Source: an uncultured Rikenellaceae bacterium (lineage in GTDB: Bacteria > Bacteroidota > Bacteroidia > Bacteroidales > Rikenellaceae). Taken from it: a stretch of DNA of 64,000 bases. The stretch is taken from NCBI GenBank assembly GCA_947038405.1, contig CAMQVY010000002.1, forward strand, positions 62,001-126,000, in the 5' to 3' direction. This document shows, piece by piece, positions 7,487-17,575 of this stretch (position 1 is the first letter of the stretch; every line of letters starts with the position of its first letter). The translations under genes and the position numbers were made by a program. Below the pieces are notes generated by a model, which was not told the origin of the DNA, did not search any database, and worked only from the letters and a program-made list of their open reading frames with translations.

Positions 7487-10450
7487 TTAATCATATAGAT
7501 TGTCGTAGAACGAACTTCGTTTATCGTACTTTATATCTTGTAACATTGCAGATCTAACTCCAATATTAAAGCTCCAGCTCTTTCTATAACCAATAGGCAC
7601 CCAAGTGAATCCCATCTGCCAACAGTGTAGATCTCTTGATATAGTTATTGTTCCTGGAGTAAGTTCCTTCGCTTCAAAGTCATAACCACCATTAAATGTT
7701 GCCCCCCACTTCTTAGATAGTGTAACACTTCCTGTAAATCCTAATGTTTGATCTACATTTTGACGCACACCATCATTGCTATACCTAAGCGAGTAGTTAA
7801 ATCCTAAATTCCAAGGAACATCAAAGTCATAATACTTAGCAGTCATCATTACACGACGAGTATTGGCATCAATATCTTTATTTTGCGGATCAGAAAAGAA
7901 ATCATTTTGATTAGCATCCATCTCTGCTCCACTATTTATATCATTTATAGCTGGGGCATCACTCTTTCTTGAGTTGAAAGTATATCCAAATGACCACGAT
8001 GCACTAGATATTCGCCCAATCTTACCTTCACTAACCATAAACTTATTAATACGTCTCCCCGTAGCAGGATCCACAACATAAGGGTCTAAAGTTGCAGACA
8101 CATTAAGTCCAAAGTTTTTGAATAGTGTCGTACGTAAACTCAGACTAATTGGAGCTAAATTCAATGAGTCTGCAAGGAAGTTATATGAACTAGTTGCACT
8201 CAAATTCTCAATAATCTTAATTTTCTTCATTCCCGATGTATCACTATCACTCTTAACTTTCATCTCCAGAGTTTGTGACAACCCAAAAGATATCGCAGCC
8301 GACTCACCCCTACCAGGAACTCCATACAAAGATCCCTCATAAGGAGAGTAGTATGATACATCACCATTTGCGTTACTCTGAACAGGTTTATAGTAACCGA
8401 ATTTATCGTCACCAAAATCTGGCGTATATCCAAAGCTAATATTTGGTGTTATAACATGGCGAATTGCTTGAATTGGGAATTTAGGTCCGAATTGATATGT
8501 TCCATACATCTTAGTCGATGCTGCAACATTGTAATTGTAGTTGAATACACGATAAAATCCATACGTTGTATCTGAATTTACAACACGATTCTGCTCCTCG
8601 TCCCACTTCTTATCAATCTTACTAAAGTACCATTTTTCGTTGTAGTTAGCATTTGGAGTAATATTAATGTATTTAAACAAGTTGAATGATGTTGAGATTG
8701 GAATACTGTGCTGCACACCATTCTTCATCTTTTTAAGCATATCTTCAGTGAATAGCTCATCCTCTTTAACCGTTACATTATTTGCAAAGTTACCCGTATA
8801 TCTAAGAGTAATTTTCTCATACCAACGCTCCTTACCTACAGCCTCTTTACGCTTAAACGGAGATATACTAGACATATTAAACACTAAATTTGGGAAACTA
8901 AGAGATATTGTAGTATCTCTTGAGTTCTGCGAGTGCTGCATATTAGTAGATAATGAGAATGGAGTTCCAGCCCAAGATTTAGAGTATGCAATAGATGAGT
9001 TAGTTTGAGTATTCAAATAGTCATCCATATTTGTCGATCCATACTTAGAGTAACCACTACTAGAGAAGTTTACACTTGCAGAGAAAGTTGAATTAGGCTT
9101 AAATTTAGGGTCTTGCGAGTGGCTCCAAGTCATACTAAAGTTACCTGTATTAACATAGTCTGGATCATCCTTTTCGCCGATTATATCTTTAGAGTACCTT
9201 AAATTCAAACCACCGCTATACTTATATCTCTTCATGTATCTTGAAGATACAGACGCCTCCCAAGATCCAAGCGTGTAGAAACCACCGAGAGCCGTAACAT
9301 CAACATAGTCATTAAGAGCGAAGTAGTAACCACCATTACGTAAGAAGAAACCCTTAACAGACTCCTCACCATACTCTGGCACAACAAATCCAGATTGTCG
9401 CCCCCCCATAACAGGAAAGAATGCAAACGGAAGCCCTAAAAAAGGAATATCAACACCTTCAATGTGAAGGTATGCGGGACCTGTAATTATTTTCTTACCT
9501 GGCACCATCTTTCCTTTCGTAATTTTGATACAAAAGTGTGGTTCAGGATTATCACACGTGGTGTAGACTCCATCTTTAATATTGAAACTATTGTCAGGCA
9601 TTTTTTTAATCTTACTTCCGATCAAAAATCCATCTCCCTCCTGCGTGGTAACACCTTTAATTATAGCCTTCTCAGTCTCTATATTATAAGTAATAGTATC
9701 CATAATATAGCTAGTTCCACCTTGAATAAACTCTGGTTGAGTTCCTTTAGGTTTTCCAACACTGTCAACAACAGCTAGACTATCAATAATATCCGTTTCA
9801 GATTCAATATCATACCCATGCGCATATATATTCTTAGTCGCCATATTAATCTCCATAAAGTCAGATTTCAGGTTCATATCCTCATACGTAACATCACCTT
9901 CACGATATACGAAGATCATATTATTCTTCAAATCAACCACCATAGAATCCTTATTGCTTCCAGAGATAACCTCCTCTAAGAAAGAGACTTCTGAAACAAC
10001 AACCTTACCTCTATTCGGCAGCGAATCGACAGCTATAGAGTCGACAACTAACGAACCAGTCTCAACAATTGAGTCTAATACCGTTGACTCTACATCGATC
10101 ACAGTCAATGCAGTAGAGTCATCCGAAGCTCCAATAACTTCGATTATTGAGTCTAAAGCGGCATCATCGATTTCATCTCTCAAAAGTTTCCTTCCATCTA
10201 ACTCCGAAATTACAGAGTCCTTAATCACTACCTCAGCAAGTCCAACTATTTGAGTAATTGAGTCCCTTAACGAGCTACTATTCGACACAGCAGAACCACT
10301 CGTCCTATTAGATGCACAGGAGAAAAACACCTGCACAAAAAGAAGAGTTACAACGATCGAAAATATATGTTTTTTTATTTTTCTATTCAAACTACCAAAA
10401 AATTTTATACCTTTGCCGACGTGTCGGCAAAAGGGCTTAAACGCAACCAC
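7487..10450 (-). CDS. lptD: LptD-like outer-membrane LPS-assembly protein
   Basis: A 987-residue protein of the Bacteroidota LptD type, which inserts lipopolysaccharide into the outer leaflet. A hydrophobic export signal lies at about residues 27-45 (KKHIFSIVVTLLFVQVFFSC). A low-complexity region rich in DS and VDS follows (about 50-150), then an OstA-like beta-jellyroll segment (about 165-330) and a long C-terminal barrel rich in aromatic and alternating residues. The start is uncertain. GTG at 10450 gives 26 charged residues before the signal. TTG at 10390 (LNRKIKKHIF) gives a more normal signal peptide and would put the palindrome at 10412-10431 in the leader. Confidence 0.85.
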   Translation of the reverse strand: MVAFKPFCRHVGKGIKFFGSLNRKIKKHIFSIVVTLLFVQVFFSCASNRTSGSAVSNSSSLRDSITQIVGLAEVVIKDSVISELDGRKLLRDEIDDAALDSIIEVIGASDDSTALTVIDVESTVLDSIVETGSLVVDSIAVDSLPNRGKVVVSEVSFLEEVISGSNKDSMVVDLKNNMIFVYREGDVTYEDMNLKSDFMEINMATKNIYAHGYDIESETDIIDSLAVVDSVGKPKGTQPEFIQGGTSYIMDTITYNIETEKAIIKGVTTQEGDGFLIGSKIKKMPDNSFNIKDGVYTTCDNPEPHFCIKITKGKMVPGKKIITGPAYLHIEGVDIPFLGLPFAFFPVMGGRQSGFVVPEYGEESVKGFFLRNGGYYFALNDYVDVTALGGFYTLGSWEASVSSRYMKRYKYSGGLNLRYSKDIIGEKDDPDYVNTGNFSMTWSHSQDPKFKPNSTFSASVNFSSSGYSKYGSTNMDDYLNTQTNSSIAYSKSWAGTPFSLSTNMQHSQNSRDTTISLSFPNLVFNMSSISPFKRKEAVGKERWYEKITLRYTGNFANNVTVKEDELFTEDMLKKMKNGVQHSIPISTSFNLFKYINITPNANYNEKWYFSKIDKKWDEEQNRVVNSDTTYGFYRVFNYNYNVAASTKMYGTYQFGPKFPIQAIRHVITPNISFGYTPDFGDDKFGYYKPVQSNANGDVSYYSPYEGSLYGVPGRGESAAISFGLSQTLEMKVKSDSDTSGMKKIKIIENLSATSSYNFLADSLNLAPISLSLRTTLFKNFGLNVSATLDPYVVDPATGRRINKFMVSEGKIGRISSASWSFGYTFNSRKSDAPAINDINSGAEMDANQNDFFSDPQNKDIDANTRRVMMTAKYYDFDVPWNLGFNYSLRYSNDGVRQNVDQTLGFTGSVTLSKKWGATFNGGYDFEAKELTPGTITISRDLHCWQMGFTWVPIGYRKSWSFNIGVRSAMLQDIKYDKRSSFYDNLYD
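10408..10415 (+). promoter_or_regulatory. -7 promoter box for the amidase gene
   Basis: TACCTTTG fits TAnnTTTG exactly and would give a leader of about 100 nt before the ATG at 10522. It lies inside the upstream part of the divergent lptD reading frame and overlaps the left edge of the palindrome at 10412-10431. Confidence 0.45.
10412..10431. promoter_or_regulatory. Perfect 20-bp palindrome between lptD and amidase promoters
   Basis: tttgccgac-gt-gtcggcaaa has 9-bp arms. It begins inside the plus-strand -7 box and covers the expected transcription start. It is much more GC-rich than its surroundings. It could be an operator coupling lptD and amidase expression. Confidence 0.45.
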
Positions 10451-10490
10451 AAGGGGTATTTAAAGTTTATTTTAATCTCCCAAAAGTAAT

Positions 10491-10498
10491 TAAAAAAA
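10491..10498 (-). promoter_or_regulatory. -7 promoter box for lptD
   Basis: Read on the minus strand this is TACTTTTG, an exact TAnnTTTG match. It lies 41 bp upstream of the GTG at 10450 and about 100 bp upstream of the alternative TTG at 10390. No TTTG is visible at -33. Confidence 0.45.
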
Positions 10499-10521
10499 AG
10501 CATTACTTAACATTTATATTG

Positions 10522-11655
10522 ATGAAAATTAACAGATTTCGTATTTTTACAGGTTTAATTGTACTCTTATTGTGTTTAACCAACACTCCTTTATTTGCAC
10601 AAAATAATGAAGGTAAAGTTACAACAATAGTCATAGACCCTGGTCATGGCGGGAAAGATCCTGGCACAACATTTGGTAAAACATACGAGAAAAACATTGT
10701 ACTAAGCGTAGCACTAAAATTAGGAAAATTAATTAAAAGTAATTTTTCTGATGTAAAGGTTGTCTACACACGAACAACAGACAAATATGTTACTTTAGGA
10801 GAGAGGGAACAGTTAGCAAATAGACTAAAAGCAGACCTATTCCTATCAATTCATATTGATGCCTCACCAAATAAATCTGCAAAAGGTTCTAGTACTTTTG
10901 TTATGGGTATTGATAAAAGTGCTAAAAATCTAGATGTAACAATGAGAGAGAATGACGTTATTAGTTATGAAGATGACTATACGGCTAAATATGAGGGTTA
11001 TATTCCTGGATCGACTGAAAGTTTAATTATTTTCACACTAATGCAGTATGCAAACACAGACCAAAGTATGTTATTTGCATCAATCATACAAAAGCACTAT
11101 AATAAAAATACACCAATGCAAGACAGAGGTGCAAAGCAAGCACCCTTTTTGGTTTTATGGAAAACAACCATGCCAAGTGTTTTAACTGAGGTAGCATTCC
11201 TATCCAATGCCGAGGATAGAAAGTTTATAACATCTCAAAGTGGACAAGACAGATCTGCAAGATCACTATTCAATGCATTTAGTGAGTACAAAGCCAACAT
11301 AGAGGGAACTCTAACACCATTACAAATTGGTAACGACTCCCCCATTGCCGAGCCAGTGAGAGTAACACCTAAACAAAATGATAGTAAAAATAACAGAGTT
11401 GAATTTAGAGTTCAGATCAGCAGTTCTCCCGTAAAGATAAGTGTAAATAGTTCTAAATTCAAAACGTACAAAGGGAAAGTTACTGAATATAAGTCAGTAA
11501 GAATGTACAAATACTCTGTAGGCAAGTGCTCATCATACAATGAGGTACTAAAATTGCAGAAGGCAGTACGAAGAGACGTCAAGGATGCGTTCGTAACTGC
11601 ATATGTAGATGGACAACAAACAACCATAGCTAAGGCAAGAGCTTTAATTGAATAA
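10522..11655 (+). CDS. N-acetylmuramoyl-L-alanine amidase with SPOR domain
   Basis: A zinc amidase that cleaves the bond between MurNAc and the stem peptide during cell separation. The start is ATG 10522, preferred over a TTG directly before it. A signal peptide lies at 1-27 (ending LFAQ). The Amidase_3 domain (about 33-253) has the expected ligands: His42 (DPGHGGKDPG), Glu56, His111 (SIHIDAS) and the catalytic Glu223 (TEVAFLSN). The C-terminal part (about 293-377) looks like a SPOR domain, which would direct the enzyme to denuded septal peptidoglycan. It is followed by the MlaD-type gene, whose ATG is 20 bp downstream. Confidence 0.93.
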   Translation: MKINRFRIFTGLIVLLLCLTNTPLFAQNNEGKVTTIVIDPGHGGKDPGTTFGKTYEKNIVLSVALKLGKLIKSNFSDVKVVYTRTTDKYVTLGEREQLANRLKADLFLSIHIDASPNKSAKGSSTFVMGIDKSAKNLDVTMRENDVISYEDDYTAKYEGYIPGSTESLIIFTLMQYANTDQSMLFASIIQKHYNKNTPMQDRGAKQAPFLVLWKTTMPSVLTEVAFLSNAEDRKFITSQSGQDRSARSLFNAFSEYKANIEGTLTPLQIGNDSPIAEPVRVTPKQNDSKNNRVEFRVQISSSPVKISVNSSKFKTYKGKVTEYKSVRMYKYSVGKCSSYNEVLKLQKAVRRDVKDAFVTAYVDGQQTTIAKARALIE

Positions 11656-11674
11656 AAAAACAAAAAAATATATT

Positions 11675-12622
11675 ATGAAAATTAAGATTAAAAAAGAGGT
11701 TCGTATTGGCTTTTTTGTAACTCTAATGCTAATTTCACTCTATTGGGGAGTAAATTTTTTAAAAGGAAAAGATGTTTTTAAGAAGCACAATACATATTAT
11801 GCTACATACGATCAAGTAAGTGGCATCCAAACATCCGCACCTATATTAATAAAGGGATTCAAAGTTGGTATTGTTAATGACATATCTTACGATCCTAACT
11901 CATCAGAGAGGATTATCATGGAGTTCATTGTTAACTCAAGTTATGACATACCTACAAATTCATATGCACGAGTATTTAACGATGGTATAATGGGAAGCAA
12001 AGCGATTGAGATTCAACGTGGAAATTCTATGACATATCTTCAAAATGGCGATACTCTACATACAAGTATAGATAAAGATCTATTAGAATTAGCAGGGTCA
12101 GAGTTTGAGCAACTGAAACAGATGGCATTAGAAATTACAAAAGAGTTAACAGCGACACTTAAAAGTGTTAATAAGTTAGTAACAGATAACAACGCTAACG
12201 TAAATACTACGATGGCGAATGTTGCATCTATATCTAACTCTGTGAATAATGTGATTCTAAACGAGAAAGATAACATACGTAATATTATCAGCAGTTTAAA
12301 CTCTTTAGCAACCTCACTTGAGGGTAATGCGAGTCAGATAGATAAGATTATTGGAAACGTAGAGGGCATTACAGATTCACTGAACACAGCCAACGTACCT
12401 CTATTAGTAGATAATTTAAGTAGTGTTCTAGCGAGTCTAAACACTACACTAGAGCAGGTTAATAGTGGCGAGGGAACAGTAGGTAGGTTAATGCAAGATG
12501 AAGCATTATATGACTCACTTACTATGACAACAGGTAAATTAGGACTTCTATTGGAAGATATGAAGGCTCGTCCGAATAGATATGTACACTTCTCTCTTTT
12601 TGGAAAGAAGAACAAAGAGTAA
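11675..12622 (+). CDS. MlaD/MCE-family lipid-transport protein
   Basis: The start is ATG 11675 (MKIKIKKEVRIGFFV); a TTG at 11648 overlaps the amidase gene. One N-terminal membrane anchor (about residues 9-30) is followed by an MCE domain (about 38-118), with the typical hydrophobic pore segment replaced by a helical and coiled region to the C-terminus rich in Asn and Ser (about 130-300). MCE proteins form hexamers that carry phospholipids between the inner and outer membrane. No MlaE permease or MlaF ATPase lies in this window. Cotranscription with the amidase is likely. Confidence 0.88.
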   Translation: MKIKIKKEVRIGFFVTLMLISLYWGVNFLKGKDVFKKHNTYYATYDQVSGIQTSAPILIKGFKVGIVNDISYDPNSSERIIMEFIVNSSYDIPTNSYARVFNDGIMGSKAIEIQRGNSMTYLQNGDTLHTSIDKDLLELAGSEFEQLKQMALEITKELTATLKSVNKLVTDNNANVNTTMANVASISNSVNNVILNEKDNIRNIISSLNSLATSLEGNASQIDKIIGNVEGITDSLNTANVPLLVDNLSSVLASLNTTLEQVNSGEGTVGRLMQDEALYDSLTMTTGKLGLLLEDMKARPNRYVHFSLFGKKNKE

Positions 12623-12629
12623 AAAAACA

Positions 12630-12667
12630 TTTGTTCTCTGCGATCATTCAGCATCGCGGAGAGCAAA
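12630..12667 (+). repeat. Intergenic repeat copy / hairpin after the MlaD-type gene
   Basis: Arms 12630-12644 and 12653-12667 pair over 15 bp with two G-U pairs in RNA. The left arm, TTTGTTCTCTGCGAT, shares the core of the dispersed repeat family (TTGTTC--TGCGAT). It may end transcription of the amidase-MlaD unit before mutS2. Confidence 0.55.
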
Positions 12668-12688
12668 TATTATATATATAATAGAATT

Positions 12689-15190
12689 GTGATATACCCT
12701 TCAAATTTCGAGACCAAAATTGGTTTCGACCGTGTTCGTAAGCAGATAACAGAGCTATGTACAACAGCTGGTGGAGCTGAGAAACTTCTATCTGAGAAAT
12801 TTTGTTGTGACTACAAAACTCTATCATTAAGACTGCATCTATCAGAACAGATGCTCAATATTCTTATGATGGAACATGACTTCCCAAATGGGGAGTACAC
12901 AGACATAAGCCACATACTTCAAAAAAATAGAGTTGAAGGTATCTTTCTTGACGTTGAAGAGATCTTGGCTATTAAACGAGCACTAAATTCAATTGGAGAG
13001 TTAGTACGATTCTTTATGAATTGTTCAGAGGAGCTATATCCCGACCTTGTTTCGATGAGCCGAGAGATAGATAGTTTTCCTAGAATAATGGGGCACATTG
13101 ACTCTATCATAGACAAATACGGAAAGCTAAAAGATAGTGCATCTGTTGAGTTATATGACGTAAGGAGAGCGATAAGATCGAGAGAGGGACAGGTATCTAA
13201 ACGACTACAACAGATTATGGGTCAAGCACAGAGTGCTGGATATGTCGACGGAGATGCCTCTATATCAATACGTGAAGGTAGAGCAGTTATCCCCGTTTCG
13301 GCTGTACATAAAAGAAAAATCAAAGGTCTTATACATGATGAATCTGCGACTGGAAAGACATTCTATATCGAACCAGTTGAAATTGTTGAACTTAACAATG
13401 AACTTCGAGAGTTAGAGTACCGAGAGAGGAGAGAGATTCTTAGGATCTTGACTGAATTTACCGATCTACTACGACCAGAGGTTGATGAGATTGAGGTTAG
13501 TGCAGACTATCTTATACATATTGACATGATTAGAGCAAAGTCTCGTTATGCGTATAAGAATGAGTGTGTAAAGCCTATTATATCTACCGAAGGCGTTCTA
13601 AACCTTCGTAAAGCGAGACATCCACTCTTGATGCAAGCATTAAAGAGAGAGGATAAAGATATTGTTCCACTAGACATTACACTAACAAAAGATAAACACA
13701 TATTAGTTATCTCTGGTCCAAATGCTGGAGGTAAATCTGTATGTTTAAAGAGTGTGGGTCTACTTCAGTACATGTTTCAATGTGGGATATTGATTCCCGC
13801 GGGACATAATAGTGAGATCCCTATTTTTGACAGTATATTTATAGACATTGGAGATGAGCAATCTATCGATAATGATCTAAGTACATATAGTTCACATCTA
13901 CAAAACATGAAAAATATGTTGCAACACGCAACATCTAAGTCATTAATATTAATAGATGAGTTTGGAACTGGAACAGAGCCAATAATTGGAGGATCTATCG
14001 CAGAGTCTATACTTGAGAAGTTGGAGTATAGGGGTTCTTATGGAGTAATCACTACTCACTACTCAAATTTAAAATATTATGCTAGTAATGCAGAAGGTAT
14101 CGCCAATGGAGCGATGACATTTGACGTTCAGAATATTCGTCCCCTCTTTCAATTGGAGATGGGAATGCCTGGAAGTTCATTTGCGATTGAAATTGCGAGA
14201 AAAATTGGGTTACCTGAAGAGATAATAAAATCTGCATCTGAGAAGGCTGGTTCGGATCATATAAGCATTGAGAGACAACTAAGAGAGATTGCTCGCGACA
14301 AGCGATACTGGGAGCTTAAACGAAATAAAATACGTATTGCAGACAAGAAGATAGAGAGTCTTGAAGAGCGATATTCAGAGCAGTTAGCAAAGATAAAAGA
14401 GGAGCGTTCAATCATTTTGAAGTCTGCGAAAGAGGAGGCACAACGCCTACTATCCGATGCGAACAAACATATAGAGAGTACAATTAAGACTATAAAGGAG
14501 TCTCAAGCAGATAAAGAGAAGACACGATTTATACGTAAAGAGCTGGAGCAATTCAAAGATAAATTAGATGATAACAGCATTGACGATATAGACAAGAGTG
14601 ATCGTATTGAGCGAGAGATGGAGAGGTTGCAGAGTCGCCAGCAGAAGCGTGCAGAGAGGAAGCAAAATCAACCACAGGAGGATGATGTTATTGTGCCAAA
14701 AGTTGACCTTATAAAACCAAGTAAAATAGAGGTTGGGTGTAAGGTTAAAGTTGAAGATCAAGATACCGTTGGAGTTGTTCAATCGATCAAGGGGAGTAAA
14801 ATAACCATATCATTTGGGCATATACTCACAACTGTACATATAGATAGACTAACCATTGTTTCAAATAATGAATTTAAGAAACAACAACGCCAAAGACACA
14901 CATCAACAAATATGAGTGTTGATATCTCGCAAAGGAAACTCAACTTCAAGCAACATATTGATGTTCGAGGAATGCGAGCAGTAGATGCGCTTGAAGCAGT
15001 TGAGAGTCTCATAGATGATGCGATAATGGTTGGAGTTAGCCAAGTAACGATACTACATGGAAAAGGTACTGGAGCACTGAAAAATGAAATACGAAGCTAT
15101 TTAAAAGGAATAAATGATATTGAGAGTGCGGAGGATGAACGTGTTGAATTTGGGGGATCAGGCATAACTTTAGTTAAATTTAGACAGTAA
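12689..15190 (+). CDS. mutS2: Endonuclease MutS2
   Basis: An 833-residue MutS2 protein, a MutS-like ATPase with a C-terminal Smr nuclease domain. It is linked to suppression of recombination and to ribosome collision rescue. The GTG start at 12689 gives the family N-terminus MIYPxNFExKIGFD. The Walker A motif GPNAGGKS is at 343-350 and Walker B is in LILIDEFGTG. A long charged coiled coil covers about 515-650, then comes the Smr domain with DVRG at 758-761 and HGKGTG at 790-795. No MutS1 mismatch-binding domain is present, as expected. murF-alr follows 12 bp later, suggesting one transcript. Confidence 0.96.
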   Translation: MIYPSNFETKIGFDRVRKQITELCTTAGGAEKLLSEKFCCDYKTLSLRLHLSEQMLNILMMEHDFPNGEYTDISHILQKNRVEGIFLDVEEILAIKRALNSIGELVRFFMNCSEELYPDLVSMSREIDSFPRIMGHIDSIIDKYGKLKDSASVELYDVRRAIRSREGQVSKRLQQIMGQAQSAGYVDGDASISIREGRAVIPVSAVHKRKIKGLIHDESATGKTFYIEPVEIVELNNELRELEYRERREILRILTEFTDLLRPEVDEIEVSADYLIHIDMIRAKSRYAYKNECVKPIISTEGVLNLRKARHPLLMQALKREDKDIVPLDITLTKDKHILVISGPNAGGKSVCLKSVGLLQYMFQCGILIPAGHNSEIPIFDSIFIDIGDEQSIDNDLSTYSSHLQNMKNMLQHATSKSLILIDEFGTGTEPIIGGSIAESILEKLEYRGSYGVITTHYSNLKYYASNAEGIANGAMTFDVQNIRPLFQLEMGMPGSSFAIEIARKIGLPEEIIKSASEKAGSDHISIERQLREIARDKRYWELKRNKIRIADKKIESLEERYSEQLAKIKEERSIILKSAKEEAQRLLSDANKHIESTIKTIKESQADKEKTRFIRKELEQFKDKLDDNSIDDIDKSDRIEREMERLQSRQQKRAERKQNQPQEDDVIVPKVDLIKPSKIEVGCKVKVEDQDTVGVVQSIKGSKITISFGHILTTVHIDRLTIVSNNEFKKQQRQRHTSTNMSVDISQRKLNFKQHIDVRGMRAVDALEAVESLIDDAIMVGVSQVTILHGKGTGALKNEIRSYLKGINDIESAEDERVEFGGSGITLVKFRQ

Positions 15191-15202
15191 AAGGATACTA
15201 CA

Positions 15203-17575
15203 ATGAACTACTCACTTAGTCAAATTGCAACAATTTGTAGCGGTAAATTATTAGGCAACGACTCTATTGTAAACGAGGTCTACACCGATAGTAGAAATAT
15301 GCCCATAAGCGACACCCCTCTTTTCATAGCGATTTCAGGTTGCAATCACGATGGTCACTCCTACATTGACGAGTTATACTCTAAGGGAATGAGAGCGTTT
15401 ATGGTAGAGAACGATGTTGACACATCAATCTATCGAGATGCTGGTTTCATTTTTGTAGATGACACCATTTCTGCACTTCAATCTTTAGCCTCCTCATACA
15501 GAGAAGAGTTCAAGGGTGAAGTCATCGCAATAACAGGTAGTAATGGTAAAACAATAGTAAAAGAGTGGACAACGACACTACTCTCTAAGAGAGTAAAAGT
15601 TTTTCGCAGCCCAAGGAGTTATAATTCACAAATAGGTGTTCCATTATCTATCCTTATGATAAAAGGAGATGAAGATATAGCAATTATAGAGGCTGGAATC
15701 TCCAAATATGGAGAGATGGTGAGACTTGAGAGTGTAATAAAACCAACCATTGGAGTAATTACTACAATTGGGGATGCACATCAAGAGAATTTCGTCTCAG
15801 TTGAGAGTAAAATCAAAGAGAAGACAGCGCTTTTTAAGGGGTGTAAAACTATAATATATAACGGAACATATAAGAGTATTGAGCAAGTTATTATCTCAAC
15901 ATATAAAGATAAAGAGTTAATAGATTGTAGTATAAATATATCTGACGTATCAATTTTCACAGATAAGTCATCACAAGAGAATTCGCTAACAGCACTTGCA
16001 ATATGCAGATCACTAGGCTATGCTGATATGGATGAGTTCTTAAATATACTACAACCTATCGCTATGCGACTAGAGTTAAAAGAGGGAGTTAATAACTCTT
16101 TGGTAATTAACGACTCATACAATTCTGATATAAATTCACTATCAATAGCTTTGGACCACCTAAGCAATGTTTCAGGCAATCGTGAGCGCATACTCATACT
16201 ATCAGACATTCTACAGAGTGGGTATTCGGATAGTGAGTTATATATAAAAGTTGCAGAGCTAATAAACAGAAGTAAGGTATCAAGACTTATTGGAATTGGA
16301 GATAAGATTAGAGAGTATTCAGATCTATTCCTCTGCCCGAGTGAGTTCTACCAATCGACCGAAGCCTATCTATCTACGATAAAACGAGAGGGAATCGCCG
16401 ATAAAGTAATATTATTGAAAGGTAACAGAGCATCTCATTTTGAGCGCATAAGTCACTATATAGAGAAGAAGAGTCACACAACACTACTAGAAGTTAATTT
16501 AGACTCAATGATTCAAAATCTTAATTTTTACAGATCAAAGATTAAATCATCGACAAAGATAATGGCTATGGTAAAGGCGTCTGGCTATGGCTATGGCACA
16601 TTTGAATTAGCTAATATGCTACAACATCAAGGAGTAAATTATCTTGCTGTTGCTTTTGCAGACGAGGGAATAACTCTCCGAGAGAGGGGTATTTCAATGC
16701 CTATCGTTGTATTAAATGCTGATGCAGATAGTTTCGATGTGATGATTACACATAGACTAGAACCTGAGATCTATAGTTTTTCATCACTAAATAACTTTAT
16801 TATTGCACTCCAAAAATATGGAGAGAGAGATTATCCAATTCATATAAAGCTCGACACTGGAATGCACCGCTTAGGGTTTACCGAGAGTGATCTACCACGA
16901 TTGTACGAGGAGTTAAACAGATCAAAAGAGTTGATACACATCAGTAGTGTATTCTCACATTTAGCTGTATCTGAGGATGAATCTCAAGATGAATTTACAA
17001 CCGCTCAGGTCACCCGATTTGAATGTATGACAACCACTATTACAGAAGTAATAGGTTACTATCCACTTCGTCACATAGCAAATAGTGCTGCAATCGAACG
17101 ACAACCAAATGCAGAGTTTGACATGGTACGTTTAGGTATTGGTCTTTATGGTGTCTCGTCGAGTGGAAGCATTAAGCTATCAAATGTCAGCACACTAAAA
17201 ACTAGAATTGTCCAGATAAAAGAGCTAGATAAAGATGAAACTATTGGTTATGGAAGAGCTGGACATATAGAGTGCAGTTCTCGCATTGCAACAATCCCTA
17301 TTGGCTACGCAGATGGATTGAATCGACGTCTAGGCTGTGGAGAGTGGAGCGTTAGGGTCAACGGAAAGAGTGCTCCAATAATAGGACGTATATGTATGGA
17401 TACTTGTATGATAAATATAACTGGAATCGATTGTAATGAAGGGGATGAAGTTATCATATTTGGATCCGATGATTATAATAAAGTCTCCGATATGGCAAAA
17501 GTACTAGGGACAATCCCTTATGAAATAATGACATCAATATCAACAAGAGTTAAACGAATTTACACAAAAGAGTGA
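15203..17575 (+). CDS. murF-alr: Bifunctional MurF (UDP-MurNAc-tripeptide:D-Ala-D-Ala ligase) / alanine racemase
   Basis: A fusion typical of Bacteroidota. The N-terminal MurF half (about 1-420) has the ATP loop TGSNGKT at 111-117 and joins D-Ala-D-Ala to the UDP-MurNAc-tripeptide. The C-terminal half (about 425-790) is an alanine racemase that makes D-Ala. Its PLP lysine is Lys458 (MVKASGYGYG), and a C-terminal segment, DETIGYGRAGH, carries the catalytic Tyr. The fusion couples D-Ala production to its use in peptidoglycan. The glycine after the loop (TGSNGKTIVKEW) has Ile where Thr is common, which I regard as minor. The stop overlaps the next gene's start (TGATG). Confidence 0.96.
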   Translation: MNYSLSQIATICSGKLLGNDSIVNEVYTDSRNMPISDTPLFIAISGCNHDGHSYIDELYSKGMRAFMVENDVDTSIYRDAGFIFVDDTISALQSLASSYREEFKGEVIAITGSNGKTIVKEWTTTLLSKRVKVFRSPRSYNSQIGVPLSILMIKGDEDIAIIEAGISKYGEMVRLESVIKPTIGVITTIGDAHQENFVSVESKIKEKTALFKGCKTIIYNGTYKSIEQVIISTYKDKELIDCSINISDVSIFTDKSSQENSLTALAICRSLGYADMDEFLNILQPIAMRLELKEGVNNSLVINDSYNSDINSLSIALDHLSNVSGNRERILILSDILQSGYSDSELYIKVAELINRSKVSRLIGIGDKIREYSDLFLCPSEFYQSTEAYLSTIKREGIADKVILLKGNRASHFERISHYIEKKSHTTLLEVNLDSMIQNLNFYRSKIKSSTKIMAMVKASGYGYGTFELANMLQHQGVNYLAVAFADEGITLRERGISMPIVVLNADADSFDVMITHRLEPEIYSFSSLNNFIIALQKYGERDYPIHIKLDTGMHRLGFTESDLPRLYEELNRSKELIHISSVFSHLAVSEDESQDEFTTAQVTRFECMTTTITEVIGYYPLRHIANSAAIERQPNAEFDMVRLGIGLYGVSSSGSIKLSNVSTLKTRIVQIKELDKDETIGYGRAGHIECSSRIATIPIGYADGLNRRLGCGEWSVRVNGKSAPIIGRICMDTCMINITGIDCNEGDEVIIFGSDDYNKVSDMAKVLGTIPYEIMTSISTRVKRIYTKE

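Noticed and set aside
9232-9778. Antisense ORFs within lptD and other large genes
   Set aside because: They overlap clearly coding sequence in another frame and have no family features, so they are shadows.
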